A stretch of 20,876 nucleotides of DNA from an uncultured Gemella sp. GTDB lineage: Bacteria > Bacillota > Bacilli > Staphylococcales > Gemellaceae. The translations under genes and the position numbers were made by a program. The stretch is taken from the NCBI GenBank assembly GCA_900555985.1, contig USNF01000016.1:1-20876 (forward strand). The letters are read 5' to 3'. Every line of letters starts with the position of its first letter. Positions within the stretch are counted from its first letter, which is position 1. The notes below the pieces were generated by a model. The model did not search any database and was not told the DNA's origin. It worked only from the letters and a program-made list of their open reading frames with translations. Below are positions 7,560 to 15,344 of this stretch, piece by piece.

Positions 7560-8543
7560 ATGAGTAATTCAAATATAGTGGTAGCAATATCGTTATTAGT
7601 AGTATCTTTTTTAGTAACCGTATTAATGTTACCAAAGTTAATAAAGTATTTGCATTATTTAAAATTTGGGCAGGCAATAAGAGAAGAAGGACCTCAAAGT
7701 CACATGCATAAAAAAGGGACACCAACTATGGGAGGTATTTCTTTTATAGTTGCTACCGTACTTGCATTAATAATCGCAATGTTTATTGATAGTTCAAATA
7801 TTAAATACTATTTTCTATTTATCTATACAACTATTTCATTTTCAATAATTGGATATATTGATGATATGTTAATAGTAGTAAAAAAGAAAAATGATGGATT
7901 AGCTCCAAGAAAGAAATTAATGTTACAAATATTATTTTCTATAATATTCTATGTATTAGTTAAATTTATTTACGAAGATATAAATTACATCTATATACCT
8001 GGATTAGAATATCAGCTTAATATATCTTATCTTTATATGGTATTTGTTGTGTTTTGGCAAACAGGATTTTCTAATGCTGTAAATTTAACAGATGGGTTAG
8101 ATGGCTTAGCTACTAGCGTAACAATTATTACAACAAGTACATTTGCTTTATTAGCATATAAGGAAAATAATTTTCCAGTTTTTGTATTTTGTTTAGTATT
8201 AGTAGGAGCCTTAATAGGATTCTTATTATTTAATAAAAATCCAGCTAAAATATTTATGGGTGATACAGGATCACTAGCATTAGGAGGTATTTTAGCAGCC
8301 ATTTCAATAATTTTACACAAAGAAATAGCGTTTATTTTCATAGGATTAGTATATATACTTGAAACGTTATCTGTTATTATTCAAGTTGCTTATTTTAAAA
8401 AGACTGGGAAGAGAATTTTTAAAATGTCACCATTGCATCATCATTTTGAATTATCAGGATATGGTGAGGTGAAAACAGTTCACTTATTTGCAATAATAGC
8501 TTTGATTTCTTCAGGAGTAGGATACTTTTTAGGGGTGATTTAA
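7560..8543 (+). CDS. mraY: Phospho-N-acetylmuramoyl-pentapeptide transferase MraY
   Basis: MraY moves phospho-MurNAc-pentapeptide from UDP to undecaprenyl phosphate, making lipid I at the inner face of the membrane. The 327-residue protein is strongly hydrophobic, with about ten membrane segments. Family motifs are intact: GTPTMGGI (53-60), the catalytic DD pair (D101-D102), NLTDGLDGLA (175-184), FMGDTGSLALGG (232-243) and PLHHHFE (291-297). AGGAG lies just upstream of ATG. It follows the PBP gene by nine bases and precedes murD by one base, so it is within one transcript. Confidence 0.97.
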   Translation: MSNSNIVVAISLLVVSFLVTVLMLPKLIKYLHYLKFGQAIREEGPQSHMHKKGTPTMGGISFIVATVLALIIAMFIDSSNIKYYFLFIYTTISFSIIGYIDDMLIVVKKKNDGLAPRKKLMLQILFSIIFYVLVKFIYEDINYIYIPGLEYQLNISYLYMVFVVFWQTGFSNAVNLTDGLDGLATSVTIITTSTFALLAYKENNFPVFVFCLVLVGALIGFLLFNKNPAKIFMGDTGSLALGGILAAISIILHKEIAFIFIGLVYILETLSVIIQVAYFKKTGKRIFKMSPLHHHFELSGYGEVKTVHLFAIIALISSGVGYFLGVI

Positions 8544-8544
8544 T

Positions 8545-9885
8545 ATGTTAGATTTAAAAAATAAAAAAATACTAGTTTTAGGTTTTGCAAGAAGTGGATA
8601 TTCGACAGCAAAAATTTTAAAACAGTTAAATTATAATGTAATTGTAAATGCATATGATGATTTAAGTAAAGATGTACATGCTAACGAATTACGCGATTTA
8701 GGAATACCTATTATTGATGGAGGACATCCACTTTATTTGCTAGATGAAATTGATTTGATAATAAAAAATCCTGGAATTAAGTATCAGATAGACTTTCTAC
8801 AAAAAGCTATTGAGAAAAAAATTGATATTATTACAGAAATCGAATTAGCTAATACTTTATTTAATGTAGATATGGTAGCAATTACCGGTACAAACGGTAA
8901 AACTACAACTACTCAAATGACTTATGATATTTTAAAGCAAAGTAATAAAGATGTGTATTTAGCAGGAAATATAGGCTATCCATCAATAGAGGTAGCATAT
9001 AATCATCCTAATTCTTTAATTATAACTGAAGTATCATCATTTCAATTAGAAGGAACTAAATATTTTAGACCTTCTATAGCAGCTATAACAAATTTAGGTG
9101 AAGGACATCTAGATTATCATAAAAGTATAGAAAATTATAGAAATGCTAAAAGAAAAATATACAAAAATCAAGTGGATACAGATTTTCTTATTTTAAATAT
9201 TAAAGAAAAAGATAAATATAATATAAGCGAAATAAATTCAAATATAATTTTTTATGATACAAAATTTAATACTGATGCAGATGTGTATATAAAAGACAAC
9301 ATGGTAATATATGGAGATGTTGAATTATTTGATTCTACTAAATTAACACTTCCTGGATTACACAATGTTGAAAATGGAATTAATGCTGCAGTAATAGCTT
9401 ATAAAAAAGGTGCGGATATTGAATCGATAAGAAAAGTTTTATACAACTTTAGTGGAGTTAAGCATAGATTACAATATGTTGGAGAGAATAAAGGAATAAA
9501 ATATTATAATGATTCTAAAGCAACAAACCCTGTTGCAACAATAAACGCATTATCTGGATTTGAAAAAAATGTGGTATTAATTTGTGGAGGACAAGACAGA
9601 GGAATAGATTTTCATGAGTTATCTCCATATTTAAATAGAGTTAAAACTATGGTAGTAGTAGGAGAAAGTGCAGATATCCTAAAATCTTTAGCAGATAAAA
9701 ATAATGTTAATTGCATAAAAGCGATAAAAATAGATGATGCAACAGAAAAAGCAAGTAAGCTAGCTGTTACAGGTGATATTATATTATTATCTCCTGCATG
9801 TGCATCATGGGATCAATATAAAAGTTTTGAAGTGCGTGGAGATGAATTTATTAATACATTTAAAAAAATCCAAAGTGAAGGATAG
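8545..9885 (+). CDS. murD: UDP-N-acetylmuramoyl-L-alanine--D-glutamate ligase MurD
   Basis: MurD adds D-glutamate to UDP-MurNAc-L-Ala in the cytoplasm, using ATP. The 446 residues have the Mur ligase layout: N-terminal UDP-binding fold (VLGFARSGYS, 11-20; KNPGI, 74-78), central ATPase with P-loop GTNGKTT (115-121), EVSSFQLEG (162-170) and the metal/substrate segment NLGEGHLDYH (183-192), then the C-terminal domain with HRLQYVGENKGIKYYNDSKA and CGGQDRGIDF. AGGGGTGAT (8531-8539) precedes ATG at good spacing. It stands between mraY and divIB as in staphylococci; murG and murC, which follow murD in many other bacteria, are absent here. Confidence 0.97.
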   Translation: MLDLKNKKILVLGFARSGYSTAKILKQLNYNVIVNAYDDLSKDVHANELRDLGIPIIDGGHPLYLLDEIDLIIKNPGIKYQIDFLQKAIEKKIDIITEIELANTLFNVDMVAITGTNGKTTTTQMTYDILKQSNKDVYLAGNIGYPSIEVAYNHPNSLIITEVSSFQLEGTKYFRPSIAAITNLGEGHLDYHKSIENYRNAKRKIYKNQVDTDFLILNIKEKDKYNISEINSNIIFYDTKFNTDADVYIKDNMVIYGDVELFDSTKLTLPGLHNVENGINAAVIAYKKGADIESIRKVLYNFSGVKHRLQYVGENKGIKYYNDSKATNPVATINALSGFEKNVVLICGGQDRGIDFHELSPYLNRVKTMVVVGESADILKSLADKNNVNCIKAIKIDDATEKASKLAVTGDIILLSPACASWDQYKSFEVRGDEFINTFKKIQSEG

Positions 9886-9890
9886 ATATT

Positions 9891-10895
9891 ATGAATAGTA
9901 AAAATAAAAAATTACTTTCAAAAATAAATAGCGAAAAGCGCCACGCTTCAATCACAAAAATTAAAAGAAAACGTCGCAGAGAATTAGCATTGATTATTTT
10001 AATATTTTTAATTTTTATTTCAGTAGTAGCTTTCATGTATAGTCCGTATATGAAAATTAAAAATATAGAGGTTCAAGGGTATTCACAAATTACTAAGGAA
10101 GAAATATTAACTGCAGGTAATATTAATGAAAATATTAAAACATGGTCTGTAAAAGATAGTGAAGTAGAAAAAAATTTAAAAGATAAATTTAATATTTTTA
10201 AAAATGTAACTGTAAAATCTAAAATTCCATCTTCTATTAAAATAGAGGTAGAAGAATATAGATTAATTGCTCAAAAAAAACTTGATGATGGTGGTTACCA
10301 GGTTATAATGGAGAATGGGCAAACATATAATGGACAAATTAGAAATAGTTATAATTTACCAATACTAGAGAACTTTGAAAATAATGGTAAGCTAGAAGAA
10401 GTTTATAAAAATTTAGCACAATTGAAATCAGAAGTTTTAGTACAGATTTCAGAAATTATTAATAGTAATGACTCTGAAATTATTATCTATATGAAAGATG
10501 GTCAAAAAGTTAAAGCTATGTCTTCAACGTTTGCTCAAAAGTTAAATTATTATGATGAAATATCCAAATATATTAAAGATAAAAACAAAACAACACTTAA
10601 TTTAATAAATGGTGCATATTTAGAAACTGAAAAATCTAATGCAGAAAAAAATAGTAAAATAAAAGAATTATTAAATAAAATGAATGGCTCAGATTCAAAA
10701 GAAAAAGAGAGCACTAAAGAAGACAAAGAGAATAAAGAAGATAATGATGAACAGGTAAATAGTGATAATAGTGAAGAGAAAGTAAATTCAAATAAAACTG
10801 TAAACCAAAATAAAAATAAATCTACAAATCAAAGTAAAACGGCAAAGAAAACTACAACTACACAAAATACTAATAAAACTAAAAAAACTTCATAG
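9891..10895 (+). CDS. divIB: Cell division protein DivIB (FtsQ family)
   Basis: DivIB is the Gram-positive FtsQ, which bridges FtsL-DivIC and the septal synthase. The 334 residues show a very basic cytoplasmic head (IKRKRRR, 24-30), one membrane segment (about 31-50), a POTRA domain (about 53-124, starting MKIKNIEVQG) and a beta domain to about 245. The last 70 residues (265-334) are low-complexity and probably disordered: first acidic Glu/Asp/Lys-rich, then Lys/Asn/Thr-rich and basic. AAGGATAG lies before ATG. It is the last gene of the mraZ operon, and its stop is followed within three bases by a terminator. Confidence 0.92.
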   Translation: MNSKNKKLLSKINSEKRHASITKIKRKRRRELALIILIFLIFISVVAFMYSPYMKIKNIEVQGYSQITKEEILTAGNINENIKTWSVKDSEVEKNLKDKFNIFKNVTVKSKIPSSIKIEVEEYRLIAQKKLDDGGYQVIMENGQTYNGQIRNSYNLPILENFENNGKLEEVYKNLAQLKSEVLVQISEIINSNDSEIIIYMKDGQKVKAMSSTFAQKLNYYDEISKYIKDKNKTTLNLINGAYLETEKSNAEKNSKIKELLNKMNGSDSKEKESTKEDKENKEDNDEQVNSDNSEEKVNSNKTVNQNKNKSTNQSKTAKKTTTTQNTNKTKKTS

Positions 10896-10897
10896 TA

Positions 10898-10938
10898 AAA
10901 AATACTATTCAAAACTTAAATTTTGAATAGTATTTTTG
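10898..10938 (+). terminator. Intrinsic terminator after divIB
   Basis: The 17-base arm AAAAATACTATTCAAAA (10898-10914) pairs perfectly with 10921-10937 around the loop CTTAAA. The right arm ends in TTTTT. It splits the dcw cluster into an mraZ-divIB unit and an ftsA-ftsZ unit. The T run lies inside the stem, so some read-through is possible. Confidence 0.82.
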
Positions 10939-11037
10939 TAAAATTGAAAGAAAAAGATAAAAAAATTCATTTTTAACAAATAATTTCATAAAATTTTAAC
11001 TTTTTTGGTGTTTTTCATATTTTTTTTTTGAAATTTG

Positions 11038-11046
11038 TGTTATAAT
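11038..11046 (+). promoter_or_regulatory. Extended -10 promoter (P1) of ftsA-ftsZ
   Basis: TGTTATAAT (11038-11046) is a consensus extended -10 element (TG at 11038-11039, TATAAT at 11041-11046). The -35 region, about 17 bases upstream, is only a T-rich tract, which extended -10 promoters tolerate. Transcription would start near 11053, giving a leader of about 70 bases. Confidence 0.6.
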
Positions 11047-11054
11047 TTAGTATG

Positions 11055-11081
11055 TGTAAATAGAATTTGTGTGTATTTACA
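11055..11081. repeat. Inverted repeat in the ftsA leader
   Basis: TGTAAATA (11055-11062) and TATTTACA (11074-11081) are perfect inverted copies around an 11-base centre. The pair lies just downstream of the P1 -10 and covers the -35 of the possible P2. It could be a repressor operator for a dimeric regulator, or a weak leader hairpin. There is no T run behind it, so it is not a terminator. Confidence 0.5.
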
Positions 11082-11094
11082 ATTTTATTATAAT
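11067..11094 (+). promoter_or_regulatory. Possible second promoter (P2) of ftsA-ftsZ
   Basis: A second TATAAT (11089-11094) has TTGTGT (11067-11072) 16 bases upstream. Transcription would start near 11101, just before the ftsA ribosome-binding site. The -35 is weak, so this is tentative. Confidence 0.35.
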
Positions 11095-11124
11095 AACAAA
11101 AATATAGAGGAAGGAGTGTTTGAC

Positions 11125-12501
11125 TTGAGTTCACAATTATATACTTCAATAGATCTGGGATCATCGAGTATAAAAGTTATAATCGCAGATGTAGTATATG
11201 AAAAATTGAATATATTGGGTGTTGGTATTGTAAAAACTACAGCAATAAAAAGAGGAAATATTATAGATGTAGAATCAGCATCTAGAGATATTCAAAAAGC
11301 GATAGATATTGCTAAAAGTGAAGCTAATAAAGACATAAGATCATTATATGTAGCAGTTCCAAGTATACACACTCATATTAAAAAAAGTGTTGCGGAAATT
11401 AAATTTGATACTAAGCACGATATAGATGGTAGAGATATCGAGGAAGTTATAGAAGAAGCAAAAATATTACCTTTACCAAGAGAAAGAGAAGTTGTCCAAG
11501 TTATTCCTGATTACTACAGATTAGATGATATTGAACATATCAGAAAACCAAAAGGGATGACAGCTCACAATACATTTGAAGTAACAGGGAATAGAGTGTT
11601 TACTTCTAAAACTCATCTACATACTATATACAAAAGTATAGAAAACCTAAGACTAGATTGCAATGAAACTTTCTGTACTTCACATGCATTAGGAGAATTA
11701 TTACTAAATGACGAAGAAAAAGATTATGGTTCAGTAATAATTGATATCGGAGCTGGTTTAACAACAGTTAGCTATTTCGAAGATGGTATTTTACAATTAT
11801 CACAATCTATAGAACTAGCTGGTGAGGATATTACAAGAACTATATCTGATGTATTAAATGTTCCAACTAAAAGAGCAGAAGAAATTAAACTTACTCAGGG
11901 ACATGCATTTTATGATACAGCTTCATCACAAGTAATTATTGAAATCGATAATTTAGAGCCAGATGAAGAACCGTATACACAAAAAGAATTAGCTGATTAC
12001 ATAGAAGAGGTAGTAGAAGAAATAATTCTACGATCTTTCGATGTATTAAGAAAAGCTGGAATTAATCGTGTTAAAGGAAATGTAGTATTGACAGGTGGTA
12101 CTACTCAAATGCCAGGGGTATTAGAATTAGCAAAAGATATGCTAAGAAAAATGAATGTAAGAATTGGTTCACCAAAGATTATAGGAGCTAATTCTCCAGA
12201 GTTATCAGTAGTTGTAGGTACACTTACTAGTAGCTATAAAATTGAATCATTATTCGGTTATCAAGTTACTGAAGAGATTGCAACAATAAAGAATACTAAC
12301 TCAACTTTTGAAAATGTATCATCAATAGAAGAAGTTAATATTTCTAAATCAAGAGTAGAACCTACTATTGCTAGTGAGAACCATATAGAAGACAATGAAC
12401 AAGAAGTTTATTATGAAGATGAAGATAATGAAGAAAAAGACGATAAAGAACAAGGTCTGTTCAGTAAATTAAGTAAAATGTATAATTCGTTTTTTGAATA
12501 A
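11125..12501 (+). CDS. ftsA: Cell division protein FtsA
   Basis: FtsA is the actin-like ATPase that tethers FtsZ filaments to the membrane and recruits later division proteins. The 458-residue product shows the phosphate-1 motif IDLGSSSIK (9-17), the FtsA-specific 1C/SHS2 region (about 80-160), phosphate-2 IDIGAG (206-211), the adenosine motif VVLTGGTTQMPG, an acidic linker and a C-terminal amphipathic helix FSKLSKMYNSFFE suited for membrane binding. I chose the TTG at 11125: GGAAGGAG (11109-11116) lies eight bases upstream, and the sequence then begins SSQLYTSIDLGSSS as in the family. The open frame runs back to 11035 with alternative starts, but those extra residues (CYNLVCVNRI...) lie over the promoter region and are not FtsA-like. 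It is followed 19 bases later by ftsZ. Confidence 0.95.
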   Translation: MSSQLYTSIDLGSSSIKVIIADVVYEKLNILGVGIVKTTAIKRGNIIDVESASRDIQKAIDIAKSEANKDIRSLYVAVPSIHTHIKKSVAEIKFDTKHDIDGRDIEEVIEEAKILPLPREREVVQVIPDYYRLDDIEHIRKPKGMTAHNTFEVTGNRVFTSKTHLHTIYKSIENLRLDCNETFCTSHALGELLLNDEEKDYGSVIIDIGAGLTTVSYFEDGILQLSQSIELAGEDITRTISDVLNVPTKRAEEIKLTQGHAFYDTASSQVIIEIDNLEPDEEPYTQKELADYIEEVVEEIILRSFDVLRKAGINRVKGNVVLTGGTTQMPGVLELAKDMLRKMNVRIGSPKIIGANSPELSVVVGTLTSSYKIESLFGYQVTEEIATIKNTNSTFENVSSIEEVNISKSRVEPTIASENHIEDNEQEVYYEDEDNEEKDDKEQGLFSKLSKMYNSFFE

Positions 12502-12520
12502 TTAGGAGGAAAATAAAATT

Positions 12521-13612
12521 ATGTTTCAAGAATTTGATCAATCAGCAGTAATTAAAGTAGTCGGAGTTGGAGGCGGTGGTGGAAACGCCGTTGACCGAAT
12601 GGTAGAAAGTGGTATTCAAAATGTAGAATTTATCGCTGTTAATACAGATGCTCAAGCATTAAGACGCTCTAAAGCAGATGTAAGAATCCAAATAGGTGAA
12701 AAATTAACAAAAGGTTTAGGAGCTGGTGCGAATCCAGAAGTTGGACGTAAAGCAGCTGAAGAAACTAAAGATAAAATTGAAGAAGCATTAGAAGGAGCAG
12801 ATATGGTATTTGTTACTTCAGGAATGGGTGGAGGAACTGGAACAGGTGCAGCTCCAATCGTTGCAAGTATTGCTAAAGAACTAGGTGCTTTAACTGTTGG
12901 TGTTGTTACTCGTCCATTCAATTTTGAAGGTAAAAAACGTCAAGTTCAATCAACAGCGGGTATTAACTCATTAAAAGGTGCTGTTGATACTCTTATCGTA
13001 ATTCCAAATGATAGATTATTAGATATCGTTGATAAATCTACTCCAATGATGCAAGCATTCGTTGAAGCTGATAATGTATTACGTCAAGGGGTTCAAGGTA
13101 TCTCTGATTTAATTAACGTATCAGGAACAGTTAATTTAGACTTTGCTGATGTTAAAGCTATTATGGCTGACCAAGGATCTGCATTAATGGGTATTGGTGT
13201 AGCTTCTGGTGAAAATAGAGCAATTGAAGCAGCTAAAAAAGCTATTTCTTCACCATTACTTGAGACTTCAATCGTTGGAGCTAAAGGTGTATTATTAAAT
13301 ATTACAGGTGGTCCATCATTAAGTTTATTTGAAGCACAAGCAGCAGCTAGCATCGTTCAAGAAGCAAGTGATGACGAAGTAAACATGATCTTTGGTACAG
13401 TATTTAACGATGAATTAGAAAAAACTGACGAGATTATTGTAACAGTAATTGCTACTGGATTTGAGGATGATGGAGTTAATGTTGAAAGAGATATTTTAAC
13501 ACAACGCTCTGCTCAACAAGAAGCAAGTTCATTCACTAGTGGATATGGAAAAAACGAAGTGGAACAAGAAATGTACCCACGTCCAAGAAGAAGAACTAGA
13601 AGAGAAATCTAA
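12521..13612 (+). CDS. ftsZ: Cell division protein FtsZ
   Basis: FtsZ is the tubulin-like GTPase that forms the division ring. The 363 residues carry the nucleotide-binding segment GVGGGGGNAV (15-24), the tubulin signature GGGTGTG (103-109) and the T7 catalytic loop NLDFADVKAIM (205-215, with D207 and D210). The globular core ends near ATGFEDD (311-317). The remaining tail of about 46 residues is unusual: the conserved core D-I/V-P-x-F-I/L-R, which binds FtsA and other partners, is not seen. The protein ends EMYPRPRRRTRREI (350-363), keeping only the basic variable end. AGGAGG (12504-12509) precedes ATG. Arginine codons are often CGT/CGC here, whereas AGA dominates in the neighbours, as expected for a highly expressed gene. 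Confidence 0.97.
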   Translation: MFQEFDQSAVIKVVGVGGGGGNAVDRMVESGIQNVEFIAVNTDAQALRRSKADVRIQIGEKLTKGLGAGANPEVGRKAAEETKDKIEEALEGADMVFVTSGMGGGTGTGAAPIVASIAKELGALTVGVVTRPFNFEGKKRQVQSTAGINSLKGAVDTLIVIPNDRLLDIVDKSTPMMQAFVEADNVLRQGVQGISDLINVSGTVNLDFADVKAIMADQGSALMGIGVASGENRAIEAAKKAISSPLLETSIVGAKGVLLNITGGPSLSLFEAQAAASIVQEASDDEVNMIFGTVFNDELEKTDEIIVTVIATGFEDDGVNVERDILTQRSAQQEASSFTSGYGKNEVEQEMYPRPRRRTRREI

Positions 13613-13620
13613 TTAAATAT

Positions 13621-13655
13621 AAAGGCAAAGTCCTAGTGACTTTGTCTTTTTTTTT
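13621..13655 (+). terminator. Intrinsic terminator after ftsZ
   Basis: AAAGGCAAAGTC (13621-13632) pairs with GACTTTGTCTTT (13638-13649), with one G-U pair and the loop CTAGT. A run of nine T follows (13647-13655). It ends the ftsA-ftsZ transcript; ylmD-sepF type genes do not follow. Confidence 0.93.
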
Positions 13656-13692
13656 ATAAAAATAAATATTTTGTATTATTTTAGGAAAATTG

Positions 13693-13721
13693 TTTACAAT
13701 TATCTCAAAATTTAGTATAAT
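13693..13721 (+). promoter_or_regulatory. Sigma-A promoter of the permease gene
   Basis: TTTACA (13693-13698) and a perfect TATAAT (13716-13721) are 17 bases apart, giving a start near 13728 and a leader of about 28 bases. A short palindrome, AATTG-TTTA-CAATT (13688-13701), covers the -35 and could be an operator, though it is small enough to be chance. Confidence 0.8.
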
Positions 13722-13755
13722 TTATTGTTATATATACTATGAAAGGATGAGATTT

Positions 13756-15195
13756 ATGGCAAATCAGAAAATGGAAAGAAATCTGCAGGCACGCCATATT
13801 AGTATGATAGCTATAGGTGGATGTATCGGAACAGGTCTATTTATGGCAAGTGGTGCAGTAGTGAGTAAAGTGGGTTCATATGGAGCAGTTTTAACATATG
13901 CATTAATAGGTGTAATAATATACTTTTTAATGGCTTCAATTGGAGAATTAGCTACGTTTTATCCAGTATCGGGTTCATTTGGTTCTTATGCTACTAGATT
14001 TATAGATCCTGGACTAGGATTTGCAATAGGATGGTTATATTGGATATTATGGATTTTAGTTGCAAGTGTAGATATTATTACATTATCTAAAATCTTACAT
14101 TATTGGGAATTCTTTAGACAGTTTTCTTCATTTAGTATTTGTGTTACTTTTTTAATTTTATTATACTTACTAAATTTAATAAGCGTTAAAGTTTTTGGTG
14201 AAATAGAATATTGGATTACTATAATTAAAGTTATAACAGTAATTGTTTTCTTAATAGTTGGTATAGCTATTATTTTCGGTGTATCAAGTAATCCAGAAGC
14301 AGGATTACCTACATTTGTAAAAAATGGAGATAAGACACTAAGTGCTGGAATTGGATTATTTGGTGTGCTATCTACTGCGGCCTTTTCATTTGGTGGAACG
14401 GAAATAGTAGCCGTAACAGCAGGAGAGTCTCCAAATCCTAAAGAAACAATGCCTAAGGCAGTAAAACAAGTTTTTTGGAGAATATTAATTTTCTATATTG
14501 CAACAATGTTTATTATTTCTTCAATTGTTTCTGCAGATGATGCTAGACTACTTGATACTAATAATGTTACAGCTTCACCATTTACAATAGTATTTCAAAA
14601 TATTGGTTTAGGTTTTGCTGCAATGATTATGAATGTTGTAATATTAACTTCAGTTTTATCAGCTGCGAACTCAGGAATGTATGTTTCTAGTAGACAACTA
14701 TTTTCATTAAGTTCACATAAATATGGTCCTAAGATGTTTAAAGAGCTTAATAGTAACTCAGTTCCTACGATAGCTTTATCATTTTCTTCAGTATTTATGG
14801 TAGTATGTTTTATATTTGAAAGATACAATCCAAGTGGTTACTATATGTTACTATCGATGGTAGGAATTATAGTAATGATAATTTGGATGGTATCTTTAAT
14901 ATCTCAAATTCGTTTGAGAAGAGCGATTGTGAAACAAGGGAAAAAAGCTGAAGAGGTATTACCTTATACAGCAAAAACAGGAGTAGTAGGATCGTATATT
15001 GCATTATTTTCATTTGCAATTATTACTATTTTACAGTTGGTATCAGATTATATTACAGGTGGTTTTTTACAAATGTCTTATAATTTAGTATGTCCATTAA
15101 TTTGTTTAATAATGTACATTACCTTTAAGTTAGTAACGAAAAAGAAATTTGTAAAATTAGAAGAAATGAATATTGATCCGTATAAAGAAAAGTAA
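13756..15195 (+). CDS. Amino acid permease, APC superfamily (AAT family, LysP-like)
   Basis: This is a proton-coupled amino-acid uptake transporter of the cytoplasmic membrane. From ATG 13756 it has 479 residues and about twelve membrane segments. The first helix carries the APC substrate-binding motif GGCIGTGLF (21-29), preceded by the typical N-terminus MERNLQARHISMIAIG. The segment GELATFYPVSGSFGSYATRFIDP and FSFGGTEIVAVTAGES are hallmarks of the AAT family, as in lysine, GABA or aromatic amino-acid permeases. The first part resembles LysP most, but the substrate cannot be settled by eye. I chose 13756 because AAGGATGAG (13743-13751) lies just upstream; in-frame starts at 13747 and 13690 lie on the ribosome-binding site or upstream of the promoter. 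It is a single-gene unit with its own promoter and terminator. Confidence 0.9.
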   Translation: MANQKMERNLQARHISMIAIGGCIGTGLFMASGAVVSKVGSYGAVLTYALIGVIIYFLMASIGELATFYPVSGSFGSYATRFIDPGLGFAIGWLYWILWILVASVDIITLSKILHYWEFFRQFSSFSICVTFLILLYLLNLISVKVFGEIEYWITIIKVITVIVFLIVGIAIIFGVSSNPEAGLPTFVKNGDKTLSAGIGLFGVLSTAAFSFGGTEIVAVTAGESPNPKETMPKAVKQVFWRILIFYIATMFIISSIVSADDARLLDTNNVTASPFTIVFQNIGLGFAAMIMNVVILTSVLSAANSGMYVSSRQLFSLSSHKYGPKMFKELNSNSVPTIALSFSSVFMVVCFIFERYNPSGYYMLLSMVGIIVMIIWMVSLISQIRLRRAIVKQGKKAEEVLPYTAKTGVVGSYIALFSFAIITILQLVSDYITGGFLQMSYNLVCPLICLIMYITFKLVTKKKFVKLEEMNIDPYKEK

Positions 15196-15203
15196 ATATT
15201 GAG

Positions 15204-15260
15204 ATAAAAAGAATTATTAACTAATTGATTGGGAAATCATGTGTTGATAATTCTTTTTAT
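15204..15260 (+). terminator. Intrinsic terminator after the permease gene
   Basis: The arms 15204-15220 and 15244-15260 form a 17-bp stem with one G-U pair; the right arm contains CTTTTT. The 23-base apical part holds a small inner hairpin, TGATT (15226-15230) with AATCA (15235-15239). It lies eight bases after the stop codon. Confidence 0.82.
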
Positions 15261-15284
15261 TCGCTAATGTAATTCATTAATATA

Positions 15285-15313
15285 TAGAAAATAATTAATC
15301 TTTATGATAAAAT
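15285..15313 (+). promoter_or_regulatory. Probable promoter of the coaE-ecsAB operon
   Basis: TAGAAA (15285-15290) and TAAAAT (15308-15313) are 17 bases apart, and TG at 15305-15306 makes an extended -10 (TGATAAAAT). The start would be near 15320, about 25 bases before coaE. Confidence 0.5.
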
Positions 15314-15344
15314 TATATTTAAGTAATTTTATGGAGATGATGAT

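Noticed and set aside
11035..11124. N-terminal extension of FtsA by about 30 residues
   Set aside because: It would start on top of the -10 element and has no ribosome-binding site. GGAAGGAG correctly serves the TTG at 11125, and the extension is not FtsA-like.
12652..13353. Two - strand open frames over ftsZ
   Set aside because: They are Ala/Pro/Ser-rich shadows of the ftsZ codon pattern, with no independent support.
13560..13655. Frameshift that removes the usual FtsZ C-terminal peptide
   Set aside because: Neither alternative frame encodes D-I/V-P-x-F-I/L-R near the 3' end, and the reading frame ends cleanly before a good terminator.
13690..13755. N-terminal extension of the permease by 22 residues
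   Set aside because: The earlier start lies at the -35 of a strong promoter, so it would not be transcribed. ATG 13756 has a proper ribosome-binding site.
15204..15260. Riboswitch or T-box between the permease and coaE genes
   Set aside because: The sequence is a simple terminator stem with a small inner hairpin placed right after a stop codon. There is no T-box sequence or conserved riboswitch core.
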